A stretch of DNA of 64,000 nucleotides, taken from the NCBI GenBank assembly GCA_022385755.1, contig MU278379.1, positions 124,001-188,000 of the forward strand. The letters are read 5' to 3'. Below are positions 1-11,997 of this stretch, piece by piece; within the stretch, counting starts at the first letter, position 1; every line of letters begins with the position of its first letter. The stretch is from Trametopsis cervina. Its lineage: Eukaryota; Basidiomycota; Agaricomycetes; Polyporales; Irpicaceae. The notes beneath the pieces were generated by a model. It saw nothing but the letters and a program-made list of their open reading frames with translations. It had not been told where the DNA came from and made no database searches. The position numbers and the translations under genes are program-made.

Positions 1-968
1 ACAGATCTTCGCTAAGAGCTCGTCGTCTCCCTGAGTTTCGGCAATTTCCATAAGGATTTCCGCATCCCGTTCTTTGCTGTCAGCCACATCGCTCTCTGTC
101 GTACCGGAAGGAAGTAGCGCTCTCCTGATGGGATGGGTTGGCGGCTCGCGAAGCGCGGGCATCAAGGGCTTCAGAAGGGGGATCTTGTATGGGCAGCGAG
201 GCGAGATGGACGGGGCCAGGGCGGTAAATAAGAAGAATAACGCCCACATAGCCACAAGAGGAATGGTAGTGTAGCCGATGCTCGTGTCGATGTGAAGAGT
301 AAAGAAGCAGAGGCCGACAAAAAATAGGGCCAGAGCGAGCTGTATGATGAGAGGGAGTAGGGAAGCGATTCCATATACATGCCAGTCTTCGAGTCCTGGC
401 TTTCGGAAATGACGTATCCGTAGACGTGCTTGAGGAGATACGTGTTTGACAGCAAGATACTCGCGTATCCATTGCTTGACTAAGATACCAAACGATGCAG
501 TGATCAGCGCAAGTGTGAGACTGGCAATCCAGAGAACGTTGACACGTTTAGCGGTGAGCGAAAGTGCAGAAGATGAGCTAGCTGGGATAGCTGCCTCAAG
601 GATGGGGGCGGTGGCGGTCGAGTTGATAAATTGTGAGGTAATTATGTATGATCGCATTTGACTAACGAGCTGGGTCAGCAGCCCGTTCGTCACGCTAGAG
701 GAGTCGGACTGAGGAATAATGGATATAGCGATGAGGGCGGATAGTACAGCGGAATACAGACCGGCCTAGTGGGGAAATGGTAGATGAATTCTTCCCCGTT
801 TCCGCATTACACACAAAGCCCACTCACGAATACAAGGATATTATCAATGTCTTCCTTGACATCTGCGACCTTCGTTAGATCCACTTCATGGATGCTCTTC
901 GCTACAGCGGCCCATCCTGACTCCGCTGTTTTGAAGACGTTTGGAGTAGTTTCGAGGGCTTGGGGCAT
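1..968 (-). CDS. DUF6535 membrane protein, subtype A (gene 1; 3' end cut by window edge)
   Basis: Exons 828-968 and 765-1, joined by a GTGAGT/AG intron; the C-terminal part lies outside the window. Exon 1 holds the family signature ESGWAAVAKSIHEVD followed by VKEDIDNILVF. Exon 2 starts with AGLYSAVLSALIAIS (first membrane segment), then a short loop, then AKRVNVLWIASLTLALITAS and FGILVKQW (second segment), and two more hydrophobic stretches ending near SPRCPYKIPLL. The frame stays open to the edge. The family is an agaricomycete multi-copy family of unknown function; four membrane segments are my reading of hydrophobicity. Closest relative in the window is the gene at 7403-10025. The start at 968 gives a short N-terminus and is uncertain. 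Confidence 0.85.
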
Positions 969-2631
969 CGCACGGCACGCCGTTTGGGATGTCGGCCACC
1001 TTTGACAAGAATGATGTGTGAGGAGGGTGATAACGAGTACTATTATATACTGCTGGTCGATATGAGATTTGTTGGCACCCTACCTGACAGATGTGCGCTC
1101 GGAGAGTGCTCAAAATATAGCAGATCTCGTAAGACTGCCGATGTGTGGATTTGGGGAGCTGATATTGTACCACGATTTCCACAAGGATGGGCCTATCAGA
1201 CAGGACGATGTTCTCGTTCATTCCTCCTTTCAGATATGAGAGCATGACCACGCAATACGCAGCTATACGAACTCTCGCATACATTCACAAACACAGTCCG
1301 CTGCGTCGCGGGCCACGCTTCTTTGCCCGTAGCCGTGGATGAATCTACCCCTCCTGGTGCATCAGATATGGAAGCACGGATTGGTACCTATAGTCTGGTC
1401 CCAAAGTTCCTCGTTATTCTGGGAATAAGACCATAGACAGGTCGACGTTCAGCCCTTCATGACAGGGTTGACGTGATGAACTTACAAAAGGGATATAGGT
1501 TTGACGTGTATCAACAGTAGTGGTGAACGATTACCTGCTCCGAAGGGAGCGCATCTGGGGGCGGAAACTAAAGCATTTCGAACTTCACATGCAGAAAAGT
1601 CTAGATTGCGAGTAGGAATCGATCCGCGCTATCCAGAAACTTTCCAGCGTGGGTCTGTAAGCGCGCAGCAGCCCGAAAGGAAAGTGATGGACGTACCGTG
1701 CCGAAAGCGAAGTTGTGGGTTCAAGCTCGCACACTCGTTCCATGTGACTTGACCCACACCAACCTAAATCAGCACTAATTCTGCGTGCTGAAGCTTCCTA
1801 GAGTGCTGTAAAGCACTAGCAGACACCCCAACCACAAAACGCAACCGCAAAATGATAGAGGAAGTGAGCAGAACGGGTTAGAATGAGCAGCGATGAGGAT
1901 GTGGCTGTGCCGGAGTATGAGAGGTGATTCTCAATGAACCGTAACTTTCAAATGGGGGGTCATGCTTAGCTCACTGTGATGCGTTTTCGACTCTTCTAGC
2001 AGCACAGAGCTGATACACGCCGGCCTCGCCTGGGATGGTCGACACACATAAGCCATATCGGGCATGCGTTAACCATAGGATTTCCCTCTAAACGAAGAAT
2101 GTGACATGAGCAGCCCAATACGTATTCGAGCGGAATCTTACCGTACTATTCACTGAGCTCACATGTGCTACGGTGCTTGCTGCCGCTTTCTGAAACTCTT
2201 CGTATGTGACTGCTGATGAGGCACTTTTACTCCTACGCGTAGAGTCCAAAAACGTTTGTGTAGTGCTTCACGTTCCATGGGACGGTTAGATTGTATATGC
2301 ACACACCCGTCGATAACCCAGGATACTATACACAATAGTTATAGTGGTATTTTTAGACCATGTACCCCAATCCACGCTTTGAAGGTGTAGGTCGGTCTCT
2401 CACCAGCCATGTACGCAGTCTTCGGCTCTGGCGAAATATCGAGGTCGCCTTGTTGGCGTCTGTCATTCCGTAACGTCTGCTCTGTCTTTCGCGAGGATGG
2501 TCAGGGTGACGTTTAGCCCGGCGTACGGCCACTTCCACACCTGCGGTATCGTCCCCAGGATATCACGAAGGATTATCAACGCCATTGTGCCCACCAACTC
2601 AGGTTCCTCGACCTAGACCGGATAACGACCT
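969..2631. other. Intergenic region with a duplicated upstream module
   Basis: No supported gene between DUF6535 genes 1 and 2. Blocks at 1441-1490 and about 2038-2210 are diverged copies of 10487-10538 and 11262-11408, in the same order and orientation relative to the next DUF6535 gene. They are therefore part of the duplicated unit, not independent genes. Short ORFs here look like chance frames. Confidence 0.7.
1041..1058 (-). promoter_or_regulatory. Probable core promoter (TATA) of DUF6535 gene 1
   Basis: On the minus strand this reads GACCAGCAGTATATAATA, about 75-90 bases before the ATG. Nearly the same string precedes gene 3 at 10078-10093, at a similar distance. Conservation between the two paralogues supports a TATA element; no transcription data. 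Confidence 0.5.
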
Positions 2632-5600
2632 TCAGGAAGAAAGGATACCACTAGGGCCAGGGTCCTGTATGATCGGTTCACCGTAGGCTGCATTCAATTC
2701 CAGTGTGACGGCTCGTCCACCGTTATCAGCGTTTGATTCTACCGAGACGGCTCGACCTGACTCGCTCCCCTCGCAGCCTCCGACATCTATATTCGCTTCA
2801 TGTTGCGCAACGGGAGCGTCCTCTGTATTAATTTCCTCTATGTCTTCCGAAAGGTCTGTCGAGCTGGTCGAAGAAGTGTCGCTGTCACTCCTTGAAGACG
2901 ATTCTGTCGAGGCGGCTTCATCATCCTCATCTTCGTCATGTGCATATTTCAATTCTGGTACCGCGGCTGACGAAAGACCGGCTTTTATCCTTCTCTGCAA
3001 ATAGGCTATCCGGCGAACTCGTCTGGAATTGCTGCCGTCGTGCCTGGAAGGAAGGAACTTGACCAGGTCCGCAATCACCTCGTCACTGACAAACTCGTCG
3101 TGGGGGTCAAACGACGTTGCCCATTCCTTGAACTCAGTATCGGGGTCTGCATCCACACGAGAACCCTCGCCCCATTTGGTAGACCACAGAGTATCCAATT
3201 TGTCGATTTCCACAAGAATCACCTGAGCGCGGCTTGTCATGAACCACTTAAGACCATTACTGCGTGCGTCGAAGTCGTCAAGGGCGTGATGCACAGTTTT
3301 CAGAATTGAATGCCAAATAGGAAGATAAACTGCGATCATCCTCTGAGGAGGTATATCGGCAATAAGGTCTTGCATCAAAAGGACCTGCCGCCATAGAAAT
3401 TCAAGGATTCCAGCACGAAAGGCAGCATCGACTAGGTCTGGCGTTTCTTGAATCTTAGCAACGTAGTCTCGAAATGCGCCACGGAGGTTGCCTAAAATGT
3501 CATCCTTATCTGCATAACGGCAACCTCTACGATTAGGAAGTAATTAAAGGCAAAGAAGCATCTCAATGCTGACCTGCGGATTTCAGGAAACTGGCATGAA
3601 AAACCTGCATGTAATGAGAGCTCCGTCGCAGCCGACTATACAAGCGCCGCCCAAAGTCGTTCATAGCATCCTGTCGCAAGAGCATTGCACGGAAGAGATC
3701 CCTGAAGCTATTGTGCCATGTTGCATGTTCTTTTTGATCTAAGCGGTAGGTGCACAGAAAGAAGACGACCTCATTGTGTGATGCATTCCATACGGCTTCG
3801 TCCTTTATGTCACGGAGCATGCAGCTGGTGAGAAGATCGCATATGTGCTGGACCAAGATATCGGGGATGGCAGCGTCATGGGTGCGGAGACACATCGGCA
3901 GCGTTGTACACCTATCCGAGCATGTACAGAATCCTGCAGTAAACAGTGCTTTGACGGAGCTGAAAACTTGTCTGATGTTGAGACGGTCGAATACAGGGCG
4001 GAGCCTATCCAGCAGGTGCAGAACCAGAGCACTGCGTGTGTAGGAGTTGTTATCCTTAAACATGCCCCCGAACACATCGTCACGAAGTGACAAATAGGTG
4101 GTGGAGAAGCAGAGGGCGACGGTGGCGGCAGCTTTGTCGGATAAGGTACATGGGAGCTGAGAAAGAAGCAACATCATGCTGTTCCACGACCACTCGGTCC
4201 AATGAACGGCGTGCCTGGATGGAAAGCGCATTAGCTCTGGACGGAGTATGTCGGCAACGGCGTCCATAAGGATCGTAGAAGTTCGGGAGGGAAGCGCGGT
4301 CAAGTCAAGCATCATGGGAAACCGCCCTGAAGGAAACTGCTGAGGAGGAAGACGTGGTTGATTTGGTGAACGCGCTGGGCGATTTCGCAGCCGTGATGTC
4401 AGGATCTTCGTGACGAAGTCAAACTGCGCCCGAGCAGAAGGCAACGTTTCTTTTGCCGCATTGCACATCTTGAGTAATAGCTCGTCGTCAACCTGAGTGG
4501 CGTCAATTTCACGTAGTATATCGATGTCGAACCGGTCATCTTTCGCTGCAGCTTTTTCAGCAGAGCCCAAGAAGAGCCACGTGGAAGTAACCTCCTGCTC
4601 CCGTTCAACAGTCAGATTCTGCAGCTGCTTTAGGAGCTTCGCCGCGTGAAAAATAAGGGATCGAATTGTCTGGGTAAAGGGCTTCAAGAGCGGGATCTTG
4701 TACGGACAACGAGGCGAAAGGGATGGGGCAAAAGCTGTGGCAATGAAGAGCAGAGCCCATCCGGCCACGAGGGGGATAGTCGTGTATCCGATGCTTGGAT
4801 CGATGTTGAGAGTGAAAAAGCATAAGCCGACGAAGAACAGGGCTAACGCGAGCTGTAGGACGAGCGGTAGAAGAGATGCGATGCCAAACACATGCCAATC
4901 TTGCAGTCCCGGCTTTCGGAAGTTACGGATTCGCAGACGGGCCTGTGGGGAAACATACTCTAAAGAGAGATACTCGCGTAGCCACTGTTTGACCAAAATG
5001 CCGAATGATGCACTTATAAGTGCGAGTGTAAGACTAGCGAACCAAAGGATGTTGACGCGTTTCGCGGAGAGGGAGGGTTTGAAAGATGACTGAGTCAGAG
5101 TGGCAACATCTAGGGGTGGGACGGTAGAGTTGAGAAATCCGGGAGTGATAGTGTACGAGTGCGTCTGGGTGGTGATCTGCATTAACAGAACGATCATTGT
5201 AGCGGTGGTGTCCGGCTGGAGAGACAATATCGATATGGCGATGAGGGCAGAAAGCACAGCGGAGTACAGGTCAGCCTAGAAACCCATGGGTGTCATTATA
5301 TGCCCACAATGCGCGTAGTCTACTCACAAATACGAGGATGTTATCAATATCTTCCTTGACATCCTTGATTTTCTCTTCATCTACCGCACGGATACTCTTC
5401 GCTACAGCAGCCCATCCTGACTCGCCTGTGCCTGATATATCGGGAGCGGGAGGCACAGTTGTAGACTTGAGCTCTTCATGCCCCTCGCTTCGCCTGATAT
5501 GCTCAGGCATATCCTCATTATTTGTGGAACCAACGTGGATTGCAGTGGATTCGCCAGGGATAAAGGGGGCATTCTGGTCGTCGTGCGCAGGAATAGCAGC

Positions 5601-5660
5601 GCCACGGATATGACGAGCAACATTGTCGCTTGAGGTCGGGGCGGGAGGATTCTGATCCAT
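2632..5660 (-). CDS. DUF6535 membrane protein, subtype B (gene 2, complete)
   Basis: Three exons: 5328-5660, 3574-5275, 2632-3509; spliced length 2913 nt, 970 aa. Residues about 1-80 are a polar, non-conserved head. Then come ESGWAAVAKSIRAVD and VKEDIDNILVF, a first membrane segment (LYSAVLSALIAISILSL), a lumenal or external loop, and segments around LWFASLTLALISASFGILV, HVFGIASLLPLVLQLALALF and TTIPLVAGWALLFIATAFAP. About 600 residues of soluble, helix-rich sequence follow. The C-terminal 100 residues are Ser/Asp/Glu-rich. The second intron donor is GTCAGC, at the position used in genes 3 and 4. Function unknown; the layout suggests a membrane-anchored protein with a large cytoplasmic region (inference). 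Its nearest relative here is gene 4. Confidence 0.9.
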
Positions 5661-7402
5661 TTTTGCTGTCGAGCAATCGCGACACTCCGGTTAATTTCCG
5701 GACACAGTACGCGCAAGACATAACATACTGGCTACATGCGACATGTTGCTTGCTCTTCTTCAAGATCGTAGACAGCGAGGAGGTGGGGGTGGGGGTTTGC
5801 GTAGTGGGCATGGGCCAAATGTGATTTTCAATGAGCCTTGCTTTTGCGAACGCCTAAACTGGCAGATTCGCGCTGGCGTACGGGTGGACTGTCAGTAGTT
5901 ATCGTGGGACCTGCGCCGACAGTACATACCGTTAAGTCACTCAACGTGCCAAAGATCATGCCGGATCTTAGTGAGTTCCGCGACCTTCTCCTAAATGAGG
6001 TAGGATAAGCAGCCGAGTACATTGTTGCGTGAGACTGCACGTACTGTTCAAGTTATGAGAACATTCAAGCTGGAACCTATGTTTCTTTGCTCGTAAACCG
6101 TTTTTCACCCAGCTCCAATTTTCCATGCAGGGAAGTCAGGCTCGGAGAAGTGAATTGATATGTTCTGCTCTCCGACCAGGGCTGAGATGAACGTGTTTGT
6201 CATGTTGGGCGTTCACAATGGAGAACTTTCGATAGCATCCCCTAAATGTCCGAGCAATGGATATTCTCGTAGATCGTGAGTGCGTTTTCTCTATATATAG
6301 CGGCCGCCATGCTTCAAGTTCCAGTGGACATGTAGCGATATTTATGAGTAGTGTCAAGGAAAAATACCAGTAGTAGTAAGTAGTAGTGTATAACCACGCG
6401 ATCATGTGATGCGCAACGTGTCGGTAACGCGCTGTTCGCCGATGTTGGCAGTGTCGATCCCAGCTGTGGGTGAGGAACCCAACGTATCTATGCTCCCATA
6501 CTGCGACAAGGTATTCGTCGAAGCGGGATGCTTCTACCTTCAATTCCTGTACAGGAACAACAACCAAATGGAGTGCGTCTATTGCTATGTGTATATACGG
6601 CCGGTCACTGTGTAAAAGACAAGATGTATATCATGTAGATAAACTCAACGATCTAATCCCGTCACTAAATGAAGGCAGTGCTTCGCTAGATCTCTAACAT
6701 CTGAGCGTTTGCAACGCCCGCAATCCCACACTTAAGGCTTATTACACTGGTCTACCTCAGAGCCGACATCTTCGTTTACCACAGTGCTCCGGGGTTTGGC
6801 GCGTCGTGCAAACAAGGCAAAACCCAGCGCGCGTGCTAAATCTAAATCATGTTTTCGCTATTTCCCTGATCGCGATTCGCGACTGAATCAGGGTGTATGT
6901 TGGGCATTGTTAACGGCTTCGTTCGCTATGTCGAAGGTACACTTATAGACCTGCAGAAGGGCGTGGTTTTCTGCCGCTGACTTAAATATCCGTTGTGACC
7001 AGAACGACTGCACTCCTCCTTTGAGCACCGAGACAAGCATCACAGCCAGAGAGCATGGTGAACGCACATACCTATTGCTGAGGCTGTCCACGAGACACAC
7101 TATGCTAGACCCCTGCACATCATGATATACTCAAGGAGACACTGGCCAAGCCTCGATAGCGTGATGGTCATGACAATGGCTGCAGAGTTGACTCAGACCA
7201 GCTACTATATATCACAGTGCAATACATCGGGCTGATACTACATCACTCTGGACGAGTGTACTACATCCGTCCAGAGATGTGCCCAGATTAGTCAAACTAT
7301 AGTTTACCCTGTTAAAGTCCGCGACACATTTTACATTTGCATCAACATTATGGGGTATCAGCACCGTACATCTGCAGTCTGCCCTTCTTACTCGGATGCC
7401 GG
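5661..7402. other. Intergenic region upstream of DUF6535 gene 2
   Basis: No supported coding region. A G-rich stretch lies near 5780-5810. The palindromic block GCGATCATGTGATGCG at 6398-6413, followed by CGTGTCGGTAACGC, recurs at 11672-11704. Otherwise I see nothing recognisable. Confidence 0.6.
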
Positions 7403-10025
7403 TCACTGGGTGACACATGACCTTCTAGACACAACCAGTGGCTCGTCCTCAGGTTCCCAATAGCACAGTGGTGGTAGGCATCGTCTAAGAAACTCCGGGT
7501 CTTTCTGCAAGCCCTGTATTGCTTGGATGCGTAGGGTCTCCCTGTAGTCTTCCGAGGAGGGGAGGAGCCGCACCAGTTCAATGATCAACTCGTCGTTGAC
7601 GAGGTCTTCACGGGAAGGGGAGCGCTCGATCCAAGCGACAAGATCAAAAGCATCGGTGTCGTTGGGTTCATTCCTCCTGGATCTCCATATAACATCCAAG
7701 GCGTCGATCTCTCCTAGTATGCTCCGAGCCTGCTCCGTTATGTCACTTGTAGGACCGAGTTCTGGGTGCATCTTGTACCCTTTCAGGACAGTATGCACTG
7801 TTTTCATGATGGACCGCACAATGGGAAGGTGAATAGAGACCAGTGTGGCCGGTTTATTTGCGGAATCTCTGATGAACACTTGCATCAACAAGATGTGCTG
7901 AAGCAGAAAGCGGAGGATAGTGGAGTAGAAAACATAGTCGATTAGGCCCGGTGCCTTCTGTGCCTCAACCACATAATCTTCAAGTGCTTTGCGCAGATTG
8001 GATAGCATAACGTCGGCCTCTATACAACGGCAACAGCATGTATGATCAGCCGAGAGGTTGTTAAATCAAGCACTTGTAATGACCCACCTGACATATGGAG
8101 CAGAGTAACACGAAAAGTAGCCATACAGTCCTCATCGTAATGGATCGGATCATATAAGAACCAACCAAAATGCGACATAGTGTCCGGTCGCAGGAGCATC
8201 GCATGGACTAGGACCTTGAGCTCTATATTCTTGTCCCATTCATCGTCCTCTCTTAGGCAGTACGGCATTTTATCGCGGAATTTGCACAGGAAGCGGATGG
8301 CATTATCGTGGGATATACTCCAAGTGTTATCATCTTTCACAGCAGCGAGCATGCGACCCGTGAGGACTTCACGAGTACGGTCCATCAAGCCTTTGGGCAG
8401 CTCTTCCTTGTGAACGTCGAAGCACTCTTGCAAGGAGGCGCATGGTGATTGACCGCAGAAGCGTACGGTGTAAAGTCGATGAATAGTCTGAAGAACGTCT
8501 GGGACGCTAAGCCTGCTAGAAATGTGGTCGACCCTATCCACTAGATATAGGACCAGCACATCCCACTGCCGCCGACACTCCGCTTCCTATAGCGAGGGAT
8601 CTTGAGGATTTTTGAACATCCGTTCGAATATGCTGTATACGCGGAGGTAATTGGTAGCAGAGAAGCACAGTGCGACGACGTCTGTTGCATGCTCCGAGAG
8701 TGGGCATGGGAGTCGGGCTAAGAGCAGCCCCAGACTTTTCCACCCGTGCGGGACCCATTCGATTATCTGACTGGACGGAAAGCCTTTAACTTCTTCAAGA
8801 AGTATATCGGCGAACGAGTCTAAGAGAATAGTGCAAGTTCGAGGTGGAATTTCCGTCAATTCGAGGTCTACGCGGAACCGTTCGTCTGTGAGGTGATAGT
8901 CGTCCTCACGATACGGCAAGCGTGACCGTAGAATATCCAGGAGCAGACCAAACCTCTCTTGAGGAGATAGTGTCTCTTTTGCTGCGCGGCAAATCTTTGC
9001 TAACAGGTCATCATCTCCCTGAGTTTCTGCGATTTCCATAAGTATCTCCGCGTCGTGAACTTTGATGTCAACCACATCGCTCTCTGCAGCATGGAAAGGC
9101 AGCGCCGTTATCTTGATAGACCGGACTCCGGGGGGATGGGGTGCAGCTCCTGCTGGCGACTTGTGAAATATGTTTCTGAAGGGCTTCATAAGGGGGATCT
9201 TGTATGGGCAGCGAGATGAGATAGACGGGGCGAAGGCGGTAAATAAGAATAATAACGCCCATATGGCCACCAGAGGAATGGCGGTGTAACCAATGCTCGT
9301 ATTTATGTCGAGGGTAAAGAAGCAGAGGCCAACGAAAAATAGGGCCAAAGCAACCTGTATGATGAGAGGGAGTAGAGAAGCAATTCCGTATACATGCCAT
9401 CCTTCTAGTCCTGGCTTCCGGAAGTGGCGAATTCGAAGGCGTGCTTGAGGAGAGACATGTTCTACAGCGAGATACTCGCGTAGCCACTGCTTGACTAAGA
9501 TACCAAATGATGCAGTGATCAACGCAAGCGTGAGACTCGCAACCCATAGAACGTTGACACGTTTGGCGGTAAGGGAAAGTCCGGAAGATGAAACGGCTAG
9601 GGTAGTTGAAGCAGGGGCGGTAGCGGTTGTATTGATAAAGCGTGAGGTGATTGTGTACGACTGCATTTGACTGAGGAGTCGAGTCAAGAGTGGGGTCACC
9701 GCACCAGAGGAATCCGACTGAGGAGCGATAGATATCGCGATGAGGGCGGATAATACAGCCGAATACAGACCGGCCTGTCAGAGTAAAATCCGGACAAATG
9801 AGTTCTCACTTGCTCTTGCACCATGTACAAAGCACTTACGAATACAAGAATATTATCAATGTCTTCTTTGACGTCTGCGACTTTCGTTCGATCGATTTCA
9901 TGGATGGTCTTTGCTACGGCAGCCCATCCTGACTCTGCTGTCCTTGAGAGATCGGGAGTACTGAATTGAGGCCCAAGGCCTTGGGGAATTGTGCGGTCTT
10001 CACGGCTCGGCGTGTCGTTGGGCAT
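7403..10025 (-). pseudogene. DUF6535 membrane protein, subtype A, with in-frame stop (gene 3)
   Basis: Exons 9840-10025, 8088-9774 and 7403-8019; 830 codons including the final stop. The family layout is intact: AESGWAAVAKTIHEID, VKEDIDNILVF, the membrane segments, then a long soluble part. A TAG at 8587-8589 interrupts exon 2 after FKNPQDPSL. Reading through keeps the same frame and the paralogous sequence continues (WDVLVLYLVDRVDHISSRLS). Exon 2 has exactly the same length (1687 nt) as exon 2 of gene 4, so no length mutation is present. A 54-nt in-frame intron ending at this TAG (GTATAC...TATAG) could skip it, but would remove residues conserved in the paralogues. I favour a recent nonsense mutation. 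An in-frame upstream ATG at 10043 would add six residues. Confidence 0.75.
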
Positions 10026-10077
10026 ACCAGTCAGCTTGAACAAGGATTATGCGTGGCGATGGCGGCTGGGAGCGACG

Positions 10078-10093
10078 TTATATACCGCTGGTC
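10078..10093 (-). promoter_or_regulatory. Probable core promoter (TATA) of DUF6535 gene 3
   Basis: Minus strand reads GACCAGCGGTATATAA, about 55-70 bases before the ATG at 10025. It matches the element before gene 1 at 15 of 16 positions. Confidence 0.5.
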
Positions 10094-11997
10094 AATACAA
10101 TACCGCAGTAGTATTCTTTGACGCTCGATTTAACGGATAGGTGCTTGGGTGGATCCAAAAATGGGGTGGACCGTAAGACCACCGATCTGTAGTGTCAAAG
10201 GTTGATATTGTGCCGTAATTTCCACCTGGATAACTGTATCAAACAGGCCAAAGCCCTGTGCCAATCCTCCTTCAGATACAAGAGGATGAGCATGCGAGTC
10301 GACATCTATACAAACTGTCGCGTACCTGTCCCAAGGATGGTCATATGAACATTCGTTGTATGGCGGAATGTGCTTCTTCGCATGTGGCTGCTGACGAATC
10401 TGCTCCTTCCGCAGATATGGAAGTACAGAGCGGTATCATAGATGGTCCCAAGGCTACTCCTCCTTCTGGAAAAAGCTCTTAGAGAGGTTAACGTTCAGTA
10501 CTTCATGACGGGGTTGACGTGATGAACCTACGAAACTGATGCATGTATCAGCCGTGGTGGAGGATGATTGGCTGTCCGTAAATTAAGTACCCACTATATT
10601 GTTTCTACCTTTCCATACAGTGGAGCGGACGTTGGAAGCACAGATTATCCGCACTGTCCCAAAACCTTCCAGTGTCTCGAAGAGAAGGGTCTATAAGTGT
10701 GCAGCATTCGTGAAGGAAGGTGATGGACGTACCGTGATGTGCGTCCGAGCTCCGTTCGTTGCAAATACAGATCGTCTGTAGTATATCAAGGTGACACTCT
10801 GACTCGAGGTGCCTTGACTCACACCATCTTGATCACCATGGATTCTATGTGCTAACGCTTTTTCAGATGGCTGCAAAGCAGAGCTAGGGACCGAGGCTAC
10901 AAAGCGCATCATCGTCGACAGCTAGTCGCTCCGATGTTCGACCTGCAAGTACGACATGGCGTCTCGCGTGATGCGTCTAGCGCAACAATAGCCGCGAAAT
11001 GATAGAAGAATGCAAAAGAGCGAGTCCGAACGGGCAGATTGTCGCCCGAATGCAATTTTGCCAAACTTTGGCCGCGCTGTGGTATGAAAAGCAATTCCCA
11101 ATGAGCTATTGACCCCTACATGAGTTTCAATGGATCGGTGCGAATCGTGCTTAACTCACTGTTCGTGTGCACGGGTCTGATAAGGTGATTCTGCATTCTT
11201 GACTCTTCCAGCAGTACGGCAATGTCAGGGCTGGTACAATCCTGCCTCGACGGGTATGGTCGACACAAGCCATATCGGACATGCGTTAACCCTAAGGGTT
11301 TCTTCTAAAATGAAGGATGTGACATAAGCACTCCTATATATATTCGAGCGAAATCTTCACGCGCCATTCACTGAGCACGCTTACGCTACGGTGCTCGCTG
11401 CCGCTTCTTGGCCCCCTTCGTATCTAGCCGCTGTTGATAGTGTCCATACGAGGGCTGGTATTAGTAAGACCTATAAACGCTGTCAGTATCACAGAGCAGT
11501 GTTCTTCAGGATGTAGCAACATACAAGAACTGTTTGGACCGAAAGTGTCCAGCCTAGGCGTGACAATTGCATCACTTATCACCGAGTTCCTGAACGTGAC
11601 ATGGCACTGGTCAACCAACCTGCCCGGAAATCGATATTCAGGCCCTATTAAGCTCGATGTAGTTGAATCATGCGATCATGTGATGCGAGACGCGTCGGTG
11701 ACGCAACCTTCCTGCAGTTGGCTCTCCTCATGATGTCGCAGCAAGAAGGTAAGTAGCGTCAGAGAGCTTCACTAGGGAGGCTCAAAGTTGGAGTAAACTG
11801 GCTCGTAAGCAACTTTCCGTGAAGGTCGATTAGCTATCTTCAATCCGCTCATTCAAAACAGAGCTGGGCTATTGCAGGATGTACCTATTGGATTTAAGAA
11901 TGCGTGATGTCAGCGACTGTTCGTGTTGCGTGCCCTCCGACTGTACATCACTATCTCTACATGCACTATCTCGCCCGTAAGTTCGATGACCTATGAC
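10094..11997. other. Intergenic region with duplicated upstream modules
   Basis: No supported gene. Contains copies of the blocks found upstream of gene 1 (10487-10538; 11262-11408), the GCGATCATGTGATGCG block (11672-11687) shared with 6398-6413, and a block at 11592-11623 related to 15844-15876. Confidence 0.65.

Noticed and set aside
8536..8642. Extra intron in DUF6535 gene 3 (54 nt) as the default model
   Set aside because: It would remove residues conserved in genes 2 and 4, and the unspliced exon length equals that of gene 4. Kept only as an alternative.
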